Part shown: in pieces, positions 1-5,705 of the stretch
Position numbering within the stretch: the stretch's first letter is position 1
How the letters are laid out: each line of letters begins with the position of its first letter
NCBI GenBank assembly: GCA_023423475.1
Contig: JAFAFN010000115.1
Location: forward strand, 1-6,780
DNA from: Actinomycetes bacterium
GTDB lineage: Bacteria; Actinomycetota; Acidimicrobiia; Acidimicrobiales; Microtrichaceae
Direction: 5' to 3'
DNA length: 6,780 nt
Notes under the pieces: model-generated
Told to the model about the DNA's origin: nothing
The model's input: only the letters and a program-made list of their open reading frames with translations
Database searches by the model: none
Program-made: the position numbers and the translations under genes

Positions 1-91
1 TGGTGGTGGTGGTGGTCGTGGTCGTGGTGGTGGTGGTCGTGGTCGTCGTGGTGGTCGTCGTCGGCTTGACGGTCGTGGTGGTCGTGGTCGT
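1..91 (-). repeat. Threonine-codon triplet tract (polyThr linker)
   Basis: Read on the minus strand, positions 91-71 are seven Thr codons, 70-62 encode Val-Lys-Pro, and 61-2 are twenty consecutive Thr codons reaching the window edge. The codons are an irregular mix of ACC and ACG (13 ACC and 7 ACG in the last twenty), so this is not a pure trinucleotide microsatellite. Slippage here would alter length in threes and keep the frame. Pro/Thr-rich tracts of this kind usually act as extended linkers, often in cell-surface proteins, and can be O-glycosylated; that role is inferred here. Confidence 0.9.
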
Positions 92-871
92 CGGCGGCAC
101 GTAGGGACGGTTCGGCGTGAGCGACCAGTCGTCGATGACGACCGCGGCACCGTTGCCTCGTGCGTCGCTGACACGGATGAGCGCGGTGCCCGCGGCGTAC
201 CGGGACCCGTCGGGCAGCGTCATCACTGCGTCGAGCTGGACCGACCTCACGGCCTGCTTCGTGGACCGACCCGCCGCATCGTCGGACGCGGTGCTCCCGG
301 ACTTCGCCCCGGAGTTGATGCGCATCCCGCTCGACAGTCGGCCGTTGCTCTGCTGGGCCCCTCCGGCGTCCGCCGCGGCCTTCCGTTCGGCTGCGGCCTT
401 CTCGTCGGCCTCGTCCTGGGTGCCCGCCTGCTCGGTCGCCATGTCGGCGTCGCGGAGACGGCTGGTGCTGGCCGACCACTGGCAGGTCGCGGTGACGGTG
501 ACCTCGATGCCGTCGTCGTCGCGGTAGTGGAGTCCGTCCTGGCGCTCGTTGCCGAGCTGCTCGACGCACGAGCCGTCATCGGCCCCGGTCGACGCGCCGA
601 CGCGGGCGTCGGGGTCCATGCGGATCTGGGTCACCGCCGTCTCCATCGCCGCGTCGACGGCGCGCAGCTGACCTGCGGTCGCCGCCTGGGTGGACGCGAT
701 GCGCGAGCTCGTCATCGTCATGTTCAACAGCGCGACCATCGTGACACCGCACACACCGACCCAGAGCGCCAGTCCGGTCATCAGCGCGAAGCCGCCCTGG
801 CCGCGTCGGGCGAGCCGGTCCTCGATGAGTCGTTGCAGCACCATCGTCGTTCCGGTTCCGGTCGTGGTCAT
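1..871 (-). CDS. PilX/GspK-like minor pseudopilin with polythreonine tail (3' end beyond window)
   Basis: No stop codon is reached before the window edge, leaving 290 visible codons. The N-terminus is that of a type IV pilin-like protein: basic residues (about 11-24), a Gly-Gly pair at 26-27, then a hydrophobic helix (about 28-50). If prepilin peptidase cuts after Gly27, position +5 is Thr32, not the usual Glu. Absence of Glu5 is known for GspK and is common in PilX-type minor pilins, so I infer that role. The head has Cys102 and Cys130, a charged Ala/Glu/Lys-rich segment (about 147-171) and a Gly/Ser-rich stretch (about 176-200). A predicted beta region (207-250) follows, then Pro259-Pro260, seven Thr, Val-Lys-Pro and at least 20 Thr. 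The ATG overlaps the stop of the PKD gene as ATGA and has no clear Shine-Dalgarno, which suggests translational coupling; an ATG at codon 10 is an alternative start. It is the third gene of the cassette. Pilin-like identity is fairly secure; the exact subtype is not. Confidence 0.8.
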   Translation of the reverse strand, partial: MTTTGTGTTMVLQRLIEDRLARRGQGGFALMTGLALWVGVCGVTMVALLNMTMTSSRIASTQAATAGQLRAVDAAMETAVTQIRMDPDARVGASTGADDGSCVEQLGNERQDGLHYRDDDGIEVTVTATCQWSASTSRLRDADMATEQAGTQDEADEKAAAERKAAADAGGAQQSNGRLSSGMRINSGAKSGSTASDDAAGRSTKQAVRSVQLDAVMTLPDGSRYAAGTALIRVSDARGNGAAVVIDDWSLTPNRPYVPPTTTTTTTVKPTTTTTTTTTTTTTTTTTTTT

Positions 872-2718
872 GGCCGCACCGTGATCCCTGCGGACCACGG
901 CCCCCAGTTGCCCGCCGCGTCACGGGATCGGACCTGTGCGGTGTAGGTGTGGCGGGCGGCGGACAGGCCGCGGATCCGGACGGTCGTGCCCGTCTCGGAG
1001 CCGGTCGCGGTGGCCGAGCAGTCGACGCACTGCAGCCGGACCTCGTAGCCACGAGCGTTCTCGACGCGGTCCCAGGCGAACTCGGCGAAGCGCAGGCCCT
1101 GCTCGACGCCGCTGTTCGTCATCCTCAGGTTCGACGGGGCGGGTACCGAGGTGGCGGGGGTGACGGTGATCGTCTGCGTCGCCGTCGCGGTCGCACCGGC
1201 ATCGTCGGTGACCGTCAGTCGCACGGTGCGAGTGCCGGCGCCCGTGTAGGTCACCGGCGCCGGGTCGGCCAGCGTCGAGGTGGCGCCGTTGCCGAAGTCC
1301 CAGGCGCAGGTCAACGTCGGATTCACCGTCATGGTCGTCTCGTCCGCGACGAGCGACGCGAAGTCGACCGTCAGCGGCGTCGTCCCGGAGGTCTTGTCCG
1401 AGACGATCGCGACCACCGGGACGCGGTTCACGACGCGCACCACGATGGATGTCGCCGTGCTCGCCCCGTCGGTGTCGGTCACGGTCAGCGTCACGGTGTA
1501 GCCCTCGGGGCGGAGGCGGTCGTAGGCCTTGACCGGATGTGGGTCGGTCGACGTCGTGCCGTCGCCGAAGTCCCAGATCCATCCGACGATCTTCGAACCG
1601 CGTCCGGCGTCCGCGTCGTCGTTGCTGCCGGCGGAGGAGAACTTCAGCTGTTCGCCTCGGAAGGCCGACGTGCCGTTGGCGGGGCTCGCGATGACGGCCA
1701 CCGGCGGCGTGTTGGTGACGCTGATGAGCACCGACGCCCGCGCGCTGGCGCCGAGCTCGTTGGTGGCGGTCAGCACCGCGGTGTAGTCGCCAGGTCGCTC
1801 GTAGACGTGCACCGGGTCCGATTCGGCCGAGGTGGCGCCGTCGCCGAAGTCCCACCGGTACGTGAGCTCTCCGCCGTGGGGGTCCGTCGACCCCTTCGAG
1901 GTGAACTGGACCTTCAGCGGCGAGGTCCCGAACGTCGGGTCCGCTCCCAGGACGATCTCCGGTGCGAGCTCGCTGTCGTCGAGCTCGATGTTGCCGTCGG
2001 AGCGGACCACGGCGCTCAGCACGACCTGGTCGAGCGAGGGCGTCGTCACACGGAGCTCGACGCGTCGACATGGTTGCGAGCTGCGCTCGTCGAGCGATGC
2101 TGCATCGTCCCGGGCCGAGCGCTCCTCTTCGGCTGCCTTCTGTTCGGTAGAACCGTCAGCGGTGGCGAGCTGCTGCTCGTCGCCGCGTGACAGCGACAGC
2201 GTCTGCTGGCTCGACGCGAACGGTTCACAGGTCGCATCGGTGACCTTGGCGTTGACCGCTTCGACCAGCACCCTGGCCCCGGTAGGTCCGCGGCCTCCGG
2301 TGTTGCACGTCCGACGCCACAGCCCGGTCCCGGACTCCTCGGTCGGGGCGATGCTGTAGACGATGCGCTGGGAGCCCCGGGTGAGCGTCAGCAGGGGAGT
2401 GCCCGACGCGCCGGCCCCCTCGTCGTCCTTGCCGTCCTTGCCGGCGGCGCAGTCGACGAGCTCGTCGCCCTCGACGACGGCACGGTGCGCCGTGGCGACG
2501 TCCTTGAAGTAGTACGACCGGAGGAGGCCCAGCGAGGCGCCTGCGAGGTTGCGTTCGCGGACGGCGGCCTGCTGTCGCATCGCGACGGTGGCCCATCCCA
2601 TCATCGGGAGCACCAGCATCACGCTGAGCGCGAGCGCGAGCATCGTCTCGACGAGGGTCATGCCCCGCTGGTCGCCGGCGACGTCGGCGCGCGTGCGGAC
2701 GTCGGCGCGGGAGCTCAT
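868..2718 (-). CDS. PilW-like prepilin with three PKD domains and a C-terminal fibronectin type III domain
   Basis: A 616-residue protein. The prepilin motif is Gly19 followed by MTLVE, with Glu24 at +5 and a hydrophobic helix to about residue 47. A pilin-like head follows (about 50-245), with the PulJ/PilW-style pattern of an IVY strand (119-121), LWRRTC (133-138) and paired cysteines (90, 138, 164, 217). Three PKD domains occupy about 256-335, 336-430 and 431-522; their WDFGDG signatures begin at 289, 382 and 473, the third reading WDFGNG. An FN3 domain spans about 525-616 and holds a CxxC (564-567). The usual PilW is only about 200-350 residues, so the C-terminal modules are an added adhesin-like arm, probably exposed at a filament tip. 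I place the start at ATG 2718: it overlaps the previous stop as ATGA and puts a normal leader before the pilin motif. The frame is open further upstream, but that stretch is Arg/His-rich antisense-like sequence. It is the second gene of the cassette. Confidence 0.9.
   Translation of the reverse strand: MSSRADVRTRADVAGDQRGMTLVETMLALALSVMLVLPMMGWATVAMRQQAAVRERNLAGASLGLLRSYYFKDVATAHRAVVEGDELVDCAAGKDGKDDEGAGASGTPLLTLTRGSQRIVYSIAPTEESGTGLWRRTCNTGGRGPTGARVLVEAVNAKVTDATCEPFASSQQTLSLSRGDEQQLATADGSTEQKAAEEERSARDDAASLDERSSQPCRRVELRVTTPSLDQVVLSAVVRSDGNIELDDSELAPEIVLGADPTFGTSPLKVQFTSKGSTDPHGGELTYRWDFGDGATSAESDPVHVYERPGDYTAVLTATNELGASARASVLISVTNTPPVAVIASPANGTSAFRGEQLKFSSAGSNDDADAGRGSKIVGWIWDFGDGTTSTDPHPVKAYDRLRPEGYTVTLTVTDTDGASTATSIVVRVVNRVPVVAIVSDKTSGTTPLTVDFASLVADETTMTVNPTLTCAWDFGNGATSTLADPAPVTYTGAGTRTVRLTVTDDAGATATATQTITVTPATSVPAPSNLRMTNSGVEQGLRFAEFAWDRVENARGYEVRLQCVDCSATATGSETGTTVRIRGLSAARHTYTAQVRSRDAAGNWGPWSAGITVRP
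1276..1854 (-). repeat. Three DNA-level copies of the PKD core
   Basis: Positions 1276-1302, 1549-1575 and 1828-1854 are 27-base copies encoding the end of the conserved WDFGDG strand and the turn after it. The first and third differ at one base, which gives the GNG variant in the first (the third PKD domain of the protein). The middle copy differs from the third at three bases. The units lie about 275 bases apart. This is consistent with tandem domain duplication, or with homogenisation between domains, inside one gene. Confidence 0.75.
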
Positions 2719-3221
2719 CGCCGTAGCTCGAGGGTCTCGGCCGCGTCGGTGCCGCGGGTGACGATGTTGCCCTCGGCGCGACGGCCGTCGATGGCGACGG
2801 CCAGGGTGAAGCGCTGGGCGCCGCCGTCGCTCGGGCACTTCTCGATGTAGGACGCCGAGGCCTCGTCCCAGTACTGCACCTCGACGAACCGCGGTGCAGG
2901 TGAGCGGTGCTCCTCGACGATCAACGGTTCACGCTCGCCCAACCACTCGGCGTACGCCTTCTGGTACTCCTCGGCGGTGCCGCAGGGCAGGTACGGCATC
3001 GCCTTCACGTTCTCGGTGGCCGTGGTCAGCGCGACGTTGAGCCGTTGGTTGATCTCGGCGGTCGCACTGGCCCGCATGCCGGTGATCAGTCCCAGCGCGG
3101 ACGCGAGGATCAGCGGGGCCATGACGGCGGCCGCGACGAGGACCTCGATCAGACCGGCGCCCTGCTGTCCGCGTGGGTGCCTCGTGCCGGCGCGCCGGAC
3201 TCGATCGGATCGGGGTGTCAC
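2715..3221 (-). CDS. PilV/GspI-like minor prepilin
   Basis: A 168-residue protein. A basic leader of 21 residues ends in Gly21, followed by AGLIEV with Glu26 at +5 of the mature protein, then a hydrophobic helix to about residue 47. This is the prepilin peptidase recognition site plus the packing helix of type IV pilins and type II pseudopilins. The head contains Cys80 and Cys129, which could form a disulphide, and ends with a predicted beta strand near 137-146. Its short length and place ahead of a PilW-like gene fit a PilV/GspI-type minor pilin, but the head alone does not prove the subtype. The start is GTG at 3221; a stop lies 11 codons upstream with no other start between, and the Shine-Dalgarno is weak. 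Its stop overlaps the next ATG as ATGA. First gene of the cassette; 56 bases separate it from the transporter gene upstream on the same strand. Confidence 0.85.
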   Translation of the reverse strand: MTPRSDRVRRAGTRHPRGQQGAGLIEVLVAAAVMAPLILASALGLITGMRASATAEINQRLNVALTTATENVKAMPYLPCGTAEEYQKAYAEWLGEREPLIVEEHRSPAPRFVEVQYWDEASASYIEKCPSDGGAQRFTLAVAIDGRRAEGNIVTRGTDAAETLELRR

Positions 3222-3253
3222 ACCGATCTCATCGGCACGTTCCCCGCGACTTC

Positions 3254-3281
3254 AAAGCATGTCGTGAAGTTTCTTCGTCAA
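3254..3281 (-). promoter_or_regulatory. Candidate promoter of the pseudopilin cassette
   Basis: On the minus strand, TTGACG (3281-3276) is a near-consensus -35 box. After a 16-base spacer comes TGCTTT (3259-3254), a poor -10 that keeps only the first and last T of TATAAT. The predicted start, near 3247, would leave a leader of about 26 bases before GTG 3221. The -35 overlaps the stop codon of the upstream transporter gene. Read-through from that gene is the alternative. Confidence 0.35.
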
Positions 3282-4369
3282 CTGGTGACGGGTGACTCCA
3301 GGGGTACAGCCGTCGCAGGGTCGTCCTTCGGGCGGGAGGCGCCGCGCAGGGCCTGCATCGCTCCGGTGTCGTTCACTGCGGCGGCGAGCATCGCAGCGAC
3401 CGCCACGGCGGTCAGCAGTCCACCCGGTCCACGGAAGCTGAAGCCGATCATCGCGGCGGCCAGGGTGAGGAAGAGTCCGAGCTCGACGGTGTGGCGGTCG
3501 ATCTTCCGCTGGAGCAGGAGCACCTGGGCGATCTGGACCACGAGTGCCACGGCGATGACGCCGATCGAGTAGCTGGGTCCGTCGAGCAGCGCCATCAGGG
3601 CGATCGGCAACGAGCCGGCGAGGATGCCGACGTAGGGCACGAAGGCGAGCAGCGCGGCGACCACCGCGAGCAGGCCGGGCATGTCCAGGTCGAGCAGCGC
3701 CGCGACGCTGTAGGTGACCACGAGCACGACCAGCGCCTGGACCGACATCGCCCCCATGTAGCCGGCGGCACGCGCGTAGGCGGTGCGCAGCACGTGGTCG
3801 ATCTGGTCCCGTCCGTCCGTCGGGGCCAGCGACAACAGGCCGGAGATCATCGACGGTCCGGTGAAGATCAACATGACGGTGAGGATCCACACGATGAACG
3901 AGGCCGATGCCGCGCCGGCGGCCTTCGACGCGACACCGGGCAGGTCGGACCCCTGGAACCGGACCCGGTCGGCCACCTCGGTGGCGAAGCGTTCGGCCTG
4001 GCGGCGGACGTTGAGGTCCTTGACGATGGTCCCGATGCCGTCGACCCGCTCGAGTCGGTCGACCGCAGCGGGCACGGCGAGCTCGAACCGGTTCGCCTCG
4101 GCTCGCAGCTCGGTGAAGGCGACCGCGGCCAGTCCGGCGGCGGCGCCGGCGAGCAGGCCGGTGAGGACCAGGACGGCGACGAACTTCGGCATGTGCCTGC
4201 CGAGGCGTTCGACGAGTGGGTAGGCGAGGGCCGCGAAGACGGCGGACTGGGCGAACCACCACAGCGTGGTCGTCGCCCGGCTGGCGATCAGCGCGAGCAC
4301 GAGCGAGGCGGCGATCACGAGGGTCGCCCGGACCAGCGACGATGGCGTGATCCTCATGGTGGTGGACAC
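3278..4369 (-). CDS. AI-2E/PerM-family membrane transporter (divergent paralog)
   Basis: A 363-residue polytopic membrane protein with the layout of the AI-2E/PerM (former UPF0118) family: hydrophobic segments at about 12-52 and 61-88, a soluble helical stretch (about 89-150), then membrane segments at about 152-175, 205-228, 230-258, 264-285 and 295-335. The FVPYVG motif (243-248) matches the conserved Pro-x-x-Gly region of the family. The C-terminal part departs from the usual motif (QRKIDRHTVELG at about 287-298) more than its divergent neighbour does. Family members have been linked to autoinducer-2 export, Na+/H+ exchange and other substrates, so the substrate here is unknown. The start is GTG 4369, supported by GGGGAG seven bases upstream; an ATG four codons in has no such site. 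It is transcribed away from the paralog at 4440. Confidence 0.85.
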   Translation of the reverse strand: MSTTMRITPSSLVRATLVIAASLVLALIASRATTTLWWFAQSAVFAALAYPLVERLGRHMPKFVAVLVLTGLLAGAAAGLAAVAFTELRAEANRFELAVPAAVDRLERVDGIGTIVKDLNVRRQAERFATEVADRVRFQGSDLPGVASKAAGAASASFIVWILTVMLIFTGPSMISGLLSLAPTDGRDQIDHVLRTAYARAAGYMGAMSVQALVVLVVTYSVAALLDLDMPGLLAVVAALLAFVPYVGILAGSLPIALMALLDGPSYSIGVIAVALVVQIAQVLLLQRKIDRHTVELGLFLTLAAAMIGFSFRGPGGLLTAVAVAAMLAAAVNDTGAMQALRGASRPKDDPATAVPLESPVTS

Positions 4370-4376
4370 TGCGTGG

Positions 4377-4382
4377 CTCCCC
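4377..4382 (-). promoter_or_regulatory. Shine-Dalgarno fixing the GTG start at 4369
   Basis: On the minus strand the sequence reads GGGGAG, then seven bases, then GTG. This good ribosome binding site supports the GTG over the ATG at 4357, which has only GTGTCCACCACC before it. Confidence 0.7.
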
Positions 4383-4392
4383 GGGAACGACC

Positions 4393-4411
4393 GGATCGGA
4401 GTCCCCGATCC
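4393..4411. promoter_or_regulatory. Inverted repeat in the divergent transporter promoter region
   Basis: GGATCGG (4393-4399) and CCGATCC (4405-4411) form a perfect 7-bp inverted repeat around a 5-base centre. It lies in the 70-base gap between the two AI-2E-family genes. Its right arm covers where the -35 of the plus-strand gene would be expected, and the whole repeat would lie in the leader of the minus-strand gene. It could be an operator for a dimeric regulator or an RNA hairpin; the sequence does not decide which. Confidence 0.4.
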
Positions 4412-4423
4412 CGGCGCACGTCG

Positions 4424-4433
4424 ATCCTAAGCT
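4424..4433. promoter_or_regulatory. Overlapping divergent -10-like hexamers
   Basis: On the plus strand, TAAGCT (4428-4433) fits the actinobacterial TANNNT -10, and its last T is seven bases before ATG 4440. That is the spacing expected for a leaderless transcript and agrees with the lack of a Shine-Dalgarno there. On the minus strand, TAGGAT (4429-4424) also fits and would start transcription near 4417, giving a leader of about 49 bases for the gene at 4369. Neither has a convincing -35. Confidence 0.4.
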
Positions 4434-4439
4434 CGCCGG

Positions 4440-5666
4440 ATGTCCGAAGAACGTGATGCCTCGCCGGTGCAGGTCGAGGAGCGGGAGGACCTGCCCGAGC
4501 AGGTCACGTTCGATCTGGCATGGCAGTCCGTGGTGGTCGCGATCGCCTCGTTGGCGGTCGTGTGGTTGGCCTGGGTGTCGGTGCGGATGGCCGCCACGTC
4601 GATGGCCATCATCGTCGTGGCGTTGTTCCTCGCCATGGCCCTCGACCCCGTCGTGCACTCGATCGACCGAAGGATCCGCGTGGGCCGAGGTTGGACCACC
4701 GTCGCCGTCATCTCGGTGGTGTCGGTGCTGATCGGGTTGTTCCTGGCGATCGCCGGACCGCAGCTGGTCCAGGAGTCGGCCAACCTCGAGAAGCAGCTGC
4801 CCGACACGATCCGATCGCTCGACGACCTGCCGCTGGTCGGCCACCAGCTGAAGGACCTCGACCTGTCCCAGAAGCTGACCGACGCCATCGACTCCTTCTC
4901 GGAGCGCACCGGACGTGACGACGACTCCAGCCTCTCGGGGATCATCGCGACCGTCGGCATCGGCGCCGCTGCGTTCTTCCTCGCGTTCTTCCTGGTCGCC
5001 GGTGCGCTGTTCGAGGGCCCCCGGCTGATCGGGGACATCCGCTCGGCGATCCCCGAGGCGCGTCGTGCGTCAGCCGACTCGATGGGCAGGATCGTCTACC
5101 GCGTGCTCGCCAAGTACTTCGCGGGGTCGATCGTCATCGCGACGCTGAACGGCATGTGGGTCGCCGTCGCCGCACTGCTCGTGGGGGTGCCGCTGAGCCC
5201 GGTGCTCGCGGTGTGGACCGCGCTGACGGCGTTGATCCCACAGCTCGGAGGCCTGATGGGGTTCGCGCTCGTGTTCGTCGTCAGCCTGACCGAGGGCATC
5301 GGGGCGACCGCGATCATGTCGGTCGCGTTCCTCGCCTTCATGCTGCTCAGCAACCACATCCTGATCCCCACCGTGGTGGGCAAGGCCGTCAGCCTGTCGC
5401 CTCCGGTCACGATGCTCGCGGCGATCGGCGGCTTCTCGGTCGGCGGGATCGTGGGCGCGCTGTTCGCCGTGCCGACCTTCGGTGCGATCAAGGCGGTGGC
5501 GATGCACGTGTCGGGCCGCGAGGAGCCGGAGGAACCCGACGAGCCCCACCACTCGCGGTTCGGTCTCGATCGACTGCGACAGTGGATCCACCACCTGCGC
5601 CATCGTGATGACCCGAGCTCGGCCGGCCCCGGCGACGAGCGACCGACACCGGCTCCCACGAGCTGA
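4440..5666 (+). CDS. AI-2E/PerM-family membrane transporter
   Basis: A 408-residue polytopic membrane protein with the full family layout. An acidic N-terminus (1-25) precedes hydrophobic segments at about 28-68 and 85-106, a soluble helical region (about 107-160), and membrane segments at about 165-192, 228-250, 255-282, 288-310 and 322-350. LIPQLGG (265-271) is the conserved Pro-x-x-Gly motif. The block NHILIPTVVGKAVSLSPP (305-322), followed by GGFSVGGIVGALFAVP (330-345), is the typical C-terminal signature. A hydrophilic tail (about 358-408), rich in Glu, Pro, His and Arg, is probably cytoplasmic. The substrate cannot be told from sequence. ATG 4440 has no Shine-Dalgarno but has a TANNNT hexamer at -7, so the mRNA may be leaderless. 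The reductase gene follows after 39 bases on the same strand. Confidence 0.9.
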   Translation: MSEERDASPVQVEEREDLPEQVTFDLAWQSVVVAIASLAVVWLAWVSVRMAATSMAIIVVALFLAMALDPVVHSIDRRIRVGRGWTTVAVISVVSVLIGLFLAIAGPQLVQESANLEKQLPDTIRSLDDLPLVGHQLKDLDLSQKLTDAIDSFSERTGRDDDSSLSGIIATVGIGAAAFFLAFFLVAGALFEGPRLIGDIRSAIPEARRASADSMGRIVYRVLAKYFAGSIVIATLNGMWVAVAALLVGVPLSPVLAVWTALTALIPQLGGLMGFALVFVVSLTEGIGATAIMSVAFLAFMLLSNHILIPTVVGKAVSLSPPVTMLAAIGGFSVGGIVGALFAVPTFGAIKAVAMHVSGREEPEEPDEPHHSRFGLDRLRQWIHHLRHRDDPSSAGPGDERPTPAPTS

Positions 5667-5694
5667 GCGCCGCCCCGACGCCCATGGATGTGGC

Positions 5695-5698
5695 AGGG
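5695..5698 (+). promoter_or_regulatory. Ribosome binding site choosing the reductase start at 5706
   Basis: AGGG lies seven bases before ATG 5706. ATG codons at 5684 (another frame) and 5688 (in frame, six codons earlier) have no such site, and the protein from 5706 starts like other members of its family. Confidence 0.6.
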
Positions 5699-5705
5699 TC
5701 AGCGG

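Noticed and set aside
1..91. Regular repeats at the left edge as a CRISPR or DNA satellite
   Set aside because: There are no spacers; the triplets are in-frame Thr codons continuing a well-formed protein.
949..2190. Long plus-strand open frame (413 codons) opposite the PKD prepilin gene
   Set aside because: The translation is Arg/Gly/Val-rich with no recognisable domain, while the minus strand gives clear PKD and FN3 domains. It is an antisense shadow typical of GC-rich DNA.
2719..2838. N-terminal extension of the PKD prepilin to a start at 2838
   Set aside because: The extra 40 residues are Arg/His/Pro-rich and lie inside the preceding gene in another frame. ATG 2718 makes an ATGA overlap and a normal prepilin leader.
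3265..3277. Terminator hairpin after the minus-strand transporter gene
   Set aside because: Only a 4-bp GAAG/CTTC stem with a 3-base loop and no T-run, too weak to call.
3252..4844. Minus-strand open frame of 530 codons across both transporter genes
   Set aside because: Its product is full of Arg, His, Asp and Gly and spans the divergent promoter region. The two AI-2E-family proteins explain this DNA fully in other frames.
3278..5666. A quorum-sensing (autoinducer-2) system
   Set aside because: The AI-2E name is historical and the family has several proposed substrates; no luxS, lsr or sensor gene is present.
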